Shown: piece after piece, positions 1 to 5,546 of the stretch
How the letters are laid out: every line of letters starts with the position of its first letter
How positions within the stretch are numbered: the stretch's first letter is position 1
Source of the DNA: Pseudomonadota bacterium
Lineage (GTDB): Bacteria; Myxococcota; Polyangia; GCA-2747355; JACKDQ01
Length of the DNA: 5,584 bases
Direction: 5' to 3'
Assembly: GCA_030591195.1 (NCBI GenBank)
Contig: JAUVBO010000260.1
Span: 1 to 5,584 of the forward strand
The notes under the pieces: model-generated
Database searches by the model: none
Told to the model about the DNA's origin: nothing
Seen by the model: the letters and a program-made list of their open reading frames with translations, nothing else
Program-made: the position numbers and the translations under genes

Positions 1-1524
1 CTCGTCGGTCTTGTCGGCGGTGCTCGCTGGCTCCTCGTCGCCGGGCAGCGAATCGCTGGCCGCCATGGTCGGCAGCGCCATGGTCGGCAACTCGGTCAGG
101 CGGTCGCGAGAGGGCTGCTCGCCGGGGCCGATGACCCGCGGCCCGTCGACCTCCTCGGCGCTGGTCGGCTCGTCGACCTCCTCGGCGCTGTCCTCGACCT
201 CGTCTCCTGCGCGCGGCTGGACCTCCGCTGCTGCGGGCGCCCCCATGTCCACCGCGCCAGGCTCGTCCTCCACGGCGGTGGCCTCGTCCTCGTGCTTCCC
301 CTGGACCTCGGCCGGCGGCGGGGCTCGCCAGTCGTCGGTCTCGACCTCGTCGCGAAGATCGCCGTCTGGCGCCGTCAGGGGGTCGAGCGGCGTCGGTCCT
401 CCCAGCGCATCGGATGTCCCGGCCGCCGGTGGCGAGGGCCGCTCGGGCGCCAGCGGGCGGCAAAGCCCGTAGGCCGGCGTCCGGCCCGAGTCGTCCTCCC
501 CGCGCAGGGCGCTGAGGCCGCCGCTGATCGGCGTATCGAAGTCCTCGACCTTGAGCTGACCGATGGCGCGCATCATCTCGAGGTGGGCCGCGTGGTCGCT
601 GGCGAACTCCTCCTTGAGCCAGCGCGAGAGGTCGGCGCCCTCCACCGAGGTGCCGGTCCGGGCAAAGTAGCGCTCCACGTCGGCCCGCATCTCCGAGGCC
701 CAGCCGTAGCGCTCTTCGCGATCCTTGGCCAGGGCGCGCATCACGATCCGATCGATGCCCAGGGGAACCTCGGGGTTGAGCGTCGAGGGTGGATCAGGGT
801 CGGCCCGCCGCACCTGCTTGAGCGTCTCGATGTAGGTCTGCCCGTCGAACGGGCGGCGGTTGGTCAGCATCTCGTAGAGCACGGTGCCGGTGGAAAAGAT
901 GTCCGACCGGTGATCGACCTCGCGACCGTCTACCTGCTCGGGAGACATGTAGGCGAACTTGCCCTTGAGCTTTCCTGCCCGGGTGCGGGTCAGGCGGCTG
1001 GCGGCCTTGGCGATACCGAAGTCGATCAGCTTGACCTCGCCGCCGTAGGCGACGATGACGTTTGGCGGGCTGACGTCGCGGTGCACGATCTGCATCGCCC
1101 GCCCCTCACTATCTTGGTGGCGGTGGGCGTAGTCGAGCGCCTGGCAGACCCGCGCGATCACGCAGAGCGCCATCCCGACCGGCATCTGGCCGCCGCCGCG
1201 GGCGAAGTGCTGGCGAATGCTGCGCAGGTCGTGACCGGCGACGTACTCCATCGCGATGAAGTAGTCGCCGCCGTGCTCGCCAAACTCGAAGATCTGGCCG
1301 ATGTTCTCGTGGTTGAGGTTGGCCGAGATCTGCGCCTCGTCGATGAACATCGTCTGGAACTCGGTGTCCTCGACCACCGAGGCGAGCACCCGCTTGATCG
1401 CCAGGATCTTCTCGAAGCCCGCCGCGCCCGACGACTTGGCCAGGTAGACCTCGGCCATGCCACCAGCGCCAACCTTGTCGATCAGCAGATAACGACCGAA
1501 GCGCTGGGGGCGCAGCTCCTTCAT
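1..1524 (-). CDS. Hanks-type serine/threonine protein kinase, C-terminus off the window
   Basis: The 508 visible residues begin with a complete eukaryotic-like protein kinase domain (about 11-290) that transfers phosphate from ATP to Ser/Thr of protein substrates. Visible motifs are the glycine loop GAGGMAEV (19-26), the ATP-binding lysine K44 in LAIKRV, the alphaC glutamate E63, the catalytic loop HRDVSPPN (148-155, with D150 and N155), the DFG motif (168-170) and SPEQ (194-197). All catalytic residues are kept, so it should be active. Myxobacterial kinases usually read HRDVSPQN; here Q is P. Residues from about 341 onward form a Pro/Asp/Glu-rich tail with small repeats; no membrane segment is seen before the edge, though such kinases often carry one, or a sensor domain, further on. 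The ATG at 1524 is the only ATG/GTG/TTG start after an in-frame TGA, although its ribosome site is weak. It lies 96 bp downstream of the envelope-protein gene on the same strand, so co-transcription is likely. Confidence 0.95.
   Translation of the reverse strand, partial: MKELRPQRFGRYLLIDKVGAGGMAEVYLAKSSGAAGFEKILAIKRVLASVVEDTEFQTMFIDEAQISANLNHENIGQIFEFGEHGGDYFIAMEYVAGHDLRSIRQHFARGGGQMPVGMALCVIARVCQALDYAHRHQDSEGRAMQIVHRDVSPPNVIVAYGGEVKLIDFGIAKAASRLTRTRAGKLKGKFAYMSPEQVDGREVDHRSDIFSTGTVLYEMLTNRRPFDGQTYIETLKQVRRADPDPPSTLNPEVPLGIDRIVMRALAKDREERYGWASEMRADVERYFARTGTSVEGADLSRWLKEEFASDHAAHLEMMRAIGQLKVEDFDTPISGGLSALRGEDDSGRTPAYGLCRPLAPERPSPPAAGTSDALGGPTPLDPLTAPDGDLRDEVETDDWRAPPPAEVQGKHEDEATAVEDEPGAVDMGAPAAAEVQPRAGDEVEDSAEEVDEPTSAEEVDGPRVIGPGEQPSRDRLTELPTMALPTMAASDSLPGDEEPASTADKTDE
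61..90 (-). repeat. 15-bp tandem duplication in the kinase tail (LPTMA x2)
   Basis: Two adjacent 15-bp units (61-75 and 76-90) differ by one base at most and encode LPTMA twice, at kinase residues 479-488. The unit is Thr-containing and sits in the disordered tail, so it could be a short docking or phosphorylation motif, but this is only a guess. Confidence 0.75.
145..190 (-). repeat. 27-bp spaced direct repeat in the kinase acidic tail (SAEEVD)
   Basis: A 19-bp sequence occurs at 145-163 and again, identically, at 172-190, an offset of 27 bp or nine codons. It encodes the tandem peptides SAEEVDEPT and SAEEVDGPR (kinase residues 446-463). Exact nucleotide identity suggests a fairly recent duplication inside low-complexity acidic sequence. 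Confidence 0.75.
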
Positions 1525-1620
1525 CGGTGCCGGTCGCGCCTGCCGATGTCGATCGTCATCCCAGCTCGATCATCCCGTGTGGCTCACGCCCACTGCCGCC
1601 CGATCGCTGGGGGCGACGGT

Positions 1621-3084
1621 CTAGAGCGAGTAGCCGGCCCCGGCCCAGAGGCGAATGAACCGATCGGCGCCCTTGGTGGGCTCGGAGCGCTCGATGGTGT
1701 TGGCCCGGGCGTCCGAACGACCGGCGAAATTGGAGGAGAACGAGATGTACTCGAAGGCGAGGAAGTAGAACGCGCCGGTCTTGTAGTGCTTGCCGTAGAC
1801 GCCCCCCCGCAGGGCCCAGCCAAAGCCGCCGTCTCGCACGCCGTAGGCCTCCACCGCTTCTTGGCCGACACCGAGCAGCGGACGGGCGTCAAAGCCGGCA
1901 AAGATCGCCACCATCGGGCTGCCGAGGGGCACCATCGCGTCCAGGCCCAGGCGGAGGAACTTGTAGTTGAAGCTCGGCAGCACGAGATTCTGGCCGAGAT
2001 CGAAATCGCGCATGCCGAAGCCAGCGTAGAGCAGCACCGACGGGCTGGTCGGCTTATAGGAGAAGGCCCACCGCAGGCGAAGATCGAGCAGCATCTCCTG
2101 CGATCCCGTCTCGACCTCGGCGTTGGCCGACGGAAGCTTGGTGCTGACGCTGATGTGGCGGTTGTAGGAGAAGCCGAGGCCGATGTTGCGGGCAAAGCCG
2201 CGCTTCATCGCCAGGATCAGCGGGTAGAGCTCCACCCGCGCGGTGAACTCGGGGTACATCCCACCGTCGTAAGTGCTGTTCTCCGAGGCGGTGGCACCGG
2301 CCAGCTCGTAGCTGCGCGTGGCGAGCCCGATGGCCGCCGAGATGTCAAACAGGCCCGCGTAGGTTCCCTTGCGCTTCTTGCTGACCCGCGCATCGTCGTC
2401 GTCGTCGTCGTCGTCATCGTCGTCGTCGTCATCGTCGTCGCGTCCGCGCCCTTGCCTCTTCTTGGCCGAGAACAGCTCGTCGTCGAGCGACGCGGTCTTG
2501 GGCGGAGGGGTGTCGCTGTCCACCGCGGGCTCTCCGCTGTCATCGGGCGTCGGTGTGGGCTGAGCCGGCGGCGGATCGGCCGGCGGCTGCGGCCGGGCCG
2601 CCGCGACGACCTTGCCATACCTTCCACGACGGATCAGACGGCTGCAGGACCGTGCCAGCGCCCGACCGGTGCGGCTGATCCGTCGCCGGCTCCGCGCCGT
2701 GGCCCCTCGGCGTCCAATCACCTCGCCGTCGCGCCCGTTGAAGACCGTGACGGTGACGCGGTAGCGACGCCGGCGGGCCTTCTTGACTCTGCCCTTGACC
2801 ACCGCGTGACAGCGCAGCTTGGCACAAACCGCCGCGCGTCCCTCGGCGCTACCAGCGCTCACGCCGAGCCGCTTGGCGGTGCGGACGTAGGTCCTGGGGC
2901 TGATCATCTTCGCCTTGCGCCGCAGCCCACGGACCAGACCGGCCCGGGCCCGGCTGCCCCCACGCCCGGAAAAACCGAGCACGACGATCCGCTTCTTGCG
3001 CGCCTGGGCCGCAGATTCCGCGAGAACCGCGGTCGCTACCAACACGGCCAGCCCGATCAGTGTCAGCCGTCGCCTGAGAGGCAT
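1621..3084 (-). CDS. Exported two-domain protein: basic periplasmic domain, polyaspartate linker, outer-membrane beta-barrel-like C-terminus
   Basis: The 487-residue product starts with a clear signal peptide: basic MPLRRR, a hydrophobic core, and a likely signal peptidase I site after AQA at residue 28. Residues about 30-155 form an extremely Arg/Lys-rich alpha/beta domain (RIVVLGFSG, then VVKGRV and YRVTVTVFN) that loosely recalls TolB-N or CsgG-like periplasmic domains; this likeness is an impression only. A Pro/Ala-rich linker (about 163-200) leads to 16 consecutive aspartates (216-231), then a basic patch. From about 238 to 487 there are alternating hydrophobic/polar strands rich in Tyr, Phe and Gly, ending AGAGYSL, as in small outer-membrane barrels, though the last residue is Leu rather than the usual Phe. 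The start is supported by AAGGAG seven bases upstream. It precedes the kinase gene on the same strand and may be its envelope partner or share its promoter. No specific family was recognised. Confidence 0.85.
   Translation of the reverse strand: MPLRRRLTLIGLAVLVATAVLAESAAQARKKRIVVLGFSGRGGSRARAGLVRGLRRKAKMISPRTYVRTAKRLGVSAGSAEGRAAVCAKLRCHAVVKGRVKKARRRRYRVTVTVFNGRDGEVIGRRGATARSRRRISRTGRALARSCSRLIRRGRYGKVVAAARPQPPADPPPAQPTPTPDDSGEPAVDSDTPPPKTASLDDELFSAKKRQGRGRDDDDDDDDDDDDDDDDARVSKKRKGTYAGLFDISAAIGLATRSYELAGATASENSTYDGGMYPEFTARVELYPLILAMKRGFARNIGLGFSYNRHISVSTKLPSANAEVETGSQEMLLDLRLRWAFSYKPTSPSVLLYAGFGMRDFDLGQNLVLPSFNYKFLRLGLDAMVPLGSPMVAIFAGFDARPLLGVGQEAVEAYGVRDGGFGWALRGGVYGKHYKTGAFYFLAFEYISFSSNFAGRSDARANTIERSEPTKGADRFIRLWAGAGYSL
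2392..2439 (-). repeat. GAC/GAT trinucleotide tract encoding 16 aspartates
   Basis: Forty-eight bases consist only of GAC (13 times) and GAT (3 times) codons on the minus strand. The three GAT codons break the tract into pure GAC runs of two, four and seven units. The tract lies in the linker between the basic domain and the barrel-like domain of the envelope protein. Trinucleotide slippage here would change linker length without shifting frame. Confidence 0.95.
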
Positions 3085-3091
3085 GTCACGA

Positions 3092-3097
3092 CTCCTT
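3092..3097 (-). promoter_or_regulatory. Ribosome binding site of the envelope-protein gene
   Basis: AAGGAG on the minus strand ends seven bases before the ATG at 3084. It is the best Shine-Dalgarno match in the window and fixes the start of the envelope-protein gene. Confidence 0.85.
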
Positions 3098-3149
3098 GTG
3101 ATGCCGATGTCGAATCACCCGCCAAATGGCCACCTTATCACACACCGAC

Positions 3150-3181
3150 GGGCTTCAGGAAAGCCCCACGGGTGGCCGTGG
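3150..3181. other. Two adjacent perfect inverted repeats
   Basis: GGGCTT and AAGCCC (3150-3155, 3161-3166) can pair around a five-base loop, and CCACGG and CCGTGG (3166-3171, 3176-3181) around a four-base loop. They lie upstream of the weak leftward -10-like site, so they could be protein-binding operators rather than RNA structure. Neither is followed by a T-run, and in such GC-rich DNA they could be chance. Confidence 0.35.
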
Positions 3182-3349
3182 CCCCGTGATGTGAGGTGCG
3201 CGGATGCATACCCGCACTGACCTTTCGGCATGGGTGTCGGCGTCGCTGCTCGTGCCGCGCGCGGGCTGCGCAAATGCAGATCAAATCTTGTTCAGATCCT
3301 GCCGCTGTCGAGAGCGGGAATCAGCCGGCCGGGGGCTTGGATTAGCGGT

Positions 3350-3374
3350 GGAACGAGGGCAACGAAGCGCGTAA
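3350..3374 (+). promoter_or_regulatory. Candidate ECF-type promoter of the sigma/anti-sigma pair
   Basis: GGAAC (3350-3354) is followed after 15 bases by CGTAA (3370-3374), close to the GGAAC and CGT elements of promoters read by many ECF sigma factors. It would place the transcript start about 65 bases before the sigma-factor start codon. The same stretch also reads as TGGAAC, 17 bases, TAACAT, a mediocre housekeeping-type match, so sigma-70 use cannot be excluded. Confidence 0.45.
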
Positions 3375-3446
3375 CATTAACGCCACGAGAAACTGGAGGG
3401 CGGGTACCGGGGCCTCGGCTCGGTGGACCGGTCTGGATGATCTAAG

Positions 3447-4007
3447 TTGCCAGCAACACTGCAAACTGCCGCCGAGTCTGTGATCCTTGCCGCCCTGCGC
3501 AGCGGCGACGTCGATCGGGCGGTTCAGTTGTTGCTCGAGACGTTCCAGGACGAGGTGTACGGCTATTGCACCCGACTTGTCGGCGTCGCGAAGGCCACCC
3601 GGGTCTACGAGCGGATCCTCTCGACGGCGATCGAGGATCTACAAAACGAACAGGTCGACACTTCGCTACGCGCCTGGATCTACGGGATCGCCCGCAACGC
3701 GGTGATGCATCAGCACCGGGTCGATCGGCGGACCTATCCCAACGCGCTGGATCCCGACTACGTCCCGGTCTTCGGGCCGGACACCGTGCCGGGGGTCCGC
3801 CTCCAGGACGAGCCGATGGAGGCGGCTCTCGAGAACCTCGCGCCGCCGGTCCGCGAGATCCTGCACCTGATCTACTGGCACGGGCTGCACCCCGCGGAGG
3901 CGGCCCACGTCACAGGCCACCCCGTGGAAGAGGTCCACGAGATGGCCGCCAGCGGGTTGTCTCATGTCTCCCTCTGCCTGCAGCAAGGCAGCGCAGCGCC
4001 CTCGTGA
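3447..4007 (+). CDS. Divergent ECF-type RNA polymerase sigma factor
   Basis: The 186-residue product has the layout of an extracytoplasmic-function sigma factor, which directs RNA polymerase to stress promoters. Region 2 spans about 21-95 and ends with the well-kept segment SLRAWIYGIARNAVMHQHR (73-91), equivalent to the usual FRAWLYRIARN part. Region 4 spans about 124-175 (ALENLAPPVREILHLIYWHG, then a helix-turn-helix-like part). It is atypical: the acidic AEDL-type motif of region 2.2 is not recognisable, and the last helix (PVEEVHEMAASGLSHV) lacks the Thr and Arg residues that usually contact the -35 element. The start is TTG at 3447, the first start after an in-frame TGA at 3438, with only a weak GGA upstream; a GTG at 3480 is an alternative. 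It overlaps the downstream anti-sigma gene by GTGA, which supports the sigma/anti-sigma reading. Confidence 0.8.
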   Translation: MPATLQTAAESVILAALRSGDVDRAVQLLLETFQDEVYGYCTRLVGVAKATRVYERILSTAIEDLQNEQVDTSLRAWIYGIARNAVMHQHRVDRRTYPNALDPDYVPVFGPDTVPGVRLQDEPMEAALENLAPPVREILHLIYWHGLHPAEAAHVTGHPVEEVHEMAASGLSHVSLCLQQGSAAPS

Positions 4008-4438
4008 ACCACGCGAACCTGTCCACCAGCGACGGCATCCGCATCCTCGATGCCCGCGGCTGCTTGACCGCCGAGGCGATGTGCTTCGGCGAGGAGCTCG
4101 GGCCCGACCAGCGGGCGGTGGTCGACCGTCACGTTCGGGCCTGCGCAGTTTGCTCCCAGCAACAGGCGGGCCTCTCGCATGCCGCCCAGCGTGTGCGCCA
4201 CGGTCGCCCGCGGGTCACCGTCCCCGCCGACGCCCGCATCGCGGCGCGCCAGGCGATCCTGCGCAGCCTGATGCTGCACCGGAACAAGCTCCGGGTCGCC
4301 AGCCAGCAGGCGGCCGCTGCTGCCGCCGCGACCGAGGACCAGCGGCGGGTGAACCGACGAGGCTGGCTCTGGGTGGTGTTGACTTTCGGCGCCCTCGCCG
4401 CCTTCGGCGCCTCGATCGTAGCGCTGCTGCTGCGCTGA
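4004..4438 (+). CDS. Membrane-anchored zinc-finger anti-sigma factor
   Basis: The 144-residue product matches the plan of zinc-binding anti-sigma factors (zf-HC2/ZAS type), which hold the partner sigma factor at the cytoplasmic face of the membrane until a signal arrives. The core motif is HVRAC AVC, that is H43-x3-C47-x2-C50, preceded by FGEEL and by C20 and C27, either of which could be the fourth zinc ligand. A linker with a seven-alanine run (103-109) leads through a basic RRVNRRG segment to one membrane helix (about 121-143), leaving a single Arg as the last residue, so essentially no periplasmic domain exists. The GTG start overlaps the TGA of the sigma gene (GTGA), giving translational coupling and roughly equal amounts. 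Without a periplasmic domain, signal sensing would need the membrane helix, the zinc site or another protein. Confidence 0.88.
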   Translation: MNHANLSTSDGIRILDARGCLTAEAMCFGEELGPDQRAVVDRHVRACAVCSQQQAGLSHAAQRVRHGRPRVTVPADARIAARQAILRSLMLHRNKLRVASQQAAAAAAATEDQRRVNRRGWLWVVLTFGALAAFGASIVALLLR

Positions 4439-4447
4439 AACAAAGGG

Positions 4448-4464
4448 GGGCCTTCACAAGGCCC
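4448..4464 (+). terminator. Hairpin just after the anti-sigma gene
   Basis: GGGCCTT (4448-4454) pairs perfectly with AAGGCCC (4458-4464) around a three-base CAC loop, beginning ten bases after the anti-sigma stop. No T-run follows, so it is either a weak intrinsic terminator or an RNA 3'-end-protecting stem. Confidence 0.4.
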
Positions 4465-4536
4465 GCTCGCTCGGAAAAGCGTCGTTTTCCTCGCTTCACC
4501 CCCAAACGTCCTCGCTCCGCTCGGCTCGCCCGAACG

Positions 4537-4560
4537 AACAAAGTGGGCCTGAGCGAGGCC
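4537..4560 (-). terminator. Candidate terminator at the end of the WD40 gene
   Basis: On the minus strand, GGCCT-CGCTC-AGGCC (4560-4546) forms a five-base-pair stem that starts at the last base of the WD40 stop codon. It is followed by the T-rich stretch ACTTTGTTCGTT. The stem is short and the T-run is interrupted, so the call is moderate. Confidence 0.4.
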
Positions 4561-5543
4561 TATTGCAGGACGACCTGATGGGCCACTAGCCGGCCATCGT
4601 CGAGCAGCAGCTCGAGGTCCGGCCGCTTCAGCCGGAGCCAGACCACCCGGCGGGGCACGGTCACCGCGCCGATCACCTTGGTCTGCTCGCGCCACCAGAG
4701 CCGGAGCCTGGCTCCCTGCGCCGCCGCGATCAGCCCGCCATCGCTCCCCACGGCGTCAGCGCGGACGCCAGGAACAAGGCTGCGCACCACGCGCTGCTGG
4801 TCAAGATCCCACAGCCGCAGCTCGCCGTCGGCCCGGCCGAACAGCAGTTGCTTGTCGCCGACGAAGGCGAGCCCTCGAAGGTGGCCGGCGAGGTTGCTCC
4901 AGCGGATCCGGCGGCTGCGAAGGTCCATCACCCCGACGGTGCCCTCGCGGCAAGCGCGGGCGAGCTGCTGACCGCGACGCACCAGCTGGGTCACCGGGTA
5001 GAGACAGACCTGCTTGTAGTCCTCCAGCGAGTAGTGGCCCACCGTACAGCGCTTGTCTGGGTCGAGACGCTGCCGCTCGGGCGGCACCGGCGTCGGGCGG
5101 CAGAAGAAGCCCCTGACCGCCTCGGCCTGGGACTGGTCGTGGCGCCAGCGGTAGAGATGTCCCCGGCTGTTGGCGAAGAACGCGGCGGACGACGAGGGCC
5201 CGAAGGCCACGGCCGTCAGGTCGTGGGGACCGCGCACCTGGCGCAGCATTCGCCGCTTGTCGAGGTCCCACCAGATCGCCGAGTGGCCACCGATGCTGAC
5301 CAGGTATCGGCCGTCGGACGAAAAGTCGAGGGCGACCACCGGCCCGTCGTGCCCCGGGGGGGCTGCGGGGCGAGACGCCGCGGGGCGGGAGGCTGCGGGG
5401 CGAGACGCCGCGGGGCGGGACGCCGCGGGGCGGGAGGCCGCTCGCGCGGATCGACGAATGTCGCTGTCTGCCAGCAGGCGCACCCGGGTACGCTGATCGA
5501 CGTCGACCAGCACGCCGCCCCGGGCGGTGCCGACGGCGAACAT
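4560..5543 (-). CDS. WD40-repeat protein, probably the downstream part of an interrupted larger gene
   Basis: The 327-residue product is a set of WD40 blades, a beta-propeller fold that serves as a protein-binding platform. Recognisable blades are about 64-98 (GHDGPVVALDFSSDGRY to WWDL), 105-136, 195-213 (part), 219-250 (GHLRGLAFVGD to LRLWDL), 259-286 and a degenerate last one. The first residues, FAVGTARGGVLVDV, are the second half of a blade. Its first half reads in the same frame upstream, across a TAG two codons before this ATG. Five AASRP repeats (35-59) separate this half-blade from the rest. An unusual insert (146-182) carries three cysteines (C148, C166, C180). No signal peptide or catalytic motif is visible. 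The ATG has no good ribosome site, which fits a gene broken by a point mutation, though restart at this ATG or a sequencing error is possible. It converges on the sigma/anti-sigma pair and no functional link to it is evident. Confidence 0.7.
   Translation of the reverse strand: MFAVGTARGGVLVDVDQRTRVRLLADSDIRRSARAASRPAASRPAASRPAASRPAASRPAAPPGHDGPVVALDFSSDGRYLVSIGGHSAIWWDLDKRRMLRQVRGPHDLTAVAFGPSSSAAFFANSRGHLYRWRHDQSQAEAVRGFFCRPTPVPPERQRLDPDKRCTVGHYSLEDYKQVCLYPVTQLVRRGQQLARACREGTVGVMDLRSRRIRWSNLAGHLRGLAFVGDKQLLFGRADGELRLWDLDQQRVVRSLVPGVRADAVGSDGGLIAAAQGARLRLWWREQTKVIGAVTVPRRVVWLRLKRPDLELLLDDGRLVAHQVVLQ
5367..5441 (-). repeat. Five 15-bp tandem repeats (AASRP) in the WD40 gene
   Basis: Five copies of a 15-bp G/C-rich unit encode AASRP five times. 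Units vary at two positions, and the first 60 bp contain an exact 30-bp duplication (5361-5390 and 5391-5420), showing growth by two-unit steps. The length keeps the reading frame, so copy-number change would lengthen or shorten a flexible Pro/Arg/Ser hinge. Confidence 0.92.
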
Positions 5544-5546
5544 GCC

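Larger units (their letters stand above)
3085..3446. other. Divergent intergenic region with promoters for both flanking transcripts
   Basis: This 362-bp gap separates the leftward envelope-protein/kinase pair from the rightward sigma/anti-sigma pair, so it should carry both promoters. It holds the ribosome site of the leftward gene, a weak leftward -10-like GATAAG (3134-3139, minus strand, no convincing -35), two adjacent hairpins (3150-3181) and a rightward GGAAC/CGTAA pair (3350-3374). The stretch from about 3280 to 3400 is richer in A/T than the flanking genes. No RNA gene or convincing small protein gene was found; the 71-codon open frame at 3230-3445 lacks a ribosome site. Confidence 0.7.

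Noticed and set aside
2217..2827. Alternative minus-strand frames overlapping the envelope-protein gene
   Set aside because: They are shadows in other frames, with Arg/Thr/Ser-rich translations and no start signals or domains.
292..3189. A 965-codon open frame on the plus strand
   Set aside because: It lies antisense to two genes with clear domain motifs (kinase motifs, signal peptide, barrel), and its own translation is compositionally odd, including a Val/Ile run that is just the antisense of the Asp tract. Long antisense frames are expected in GC-rich DNA.
3230..3445. A 71-codon plus-strand frame ending just before the sigma-factor start
   Set aside because: No ribosome site, no recognisable domain, and it overlaps the promoter-like region of the sigma gene.
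3480..3482. GTG as the sigma-factor start
   Set aside because: It has no ribosome site and would trim the N-terminus close to region 2; TTG at 3447 is preferred, though not certain.
3566..4003. N-terminal extension of the anti-sigma frame to an upstream ATG
   Set aside because: The extension is read inside the sigma gene in another frame and is Arg/Pro-rich without homology; the GTGA overlap gives the natural start at 4004.
5361..5441. Possible CRISPR-like array
   Set aside because: The units are contiguous 15-bp repeats without spacers and encode an in-frame peptide repeat.
5170..5496. Plus-strand frame with RDAAGREAAG-type repeats
   Set aside because: It is the antisense reading of the AASRP repeats in the WD40 gene; the WD40 frame has far stronger family support.
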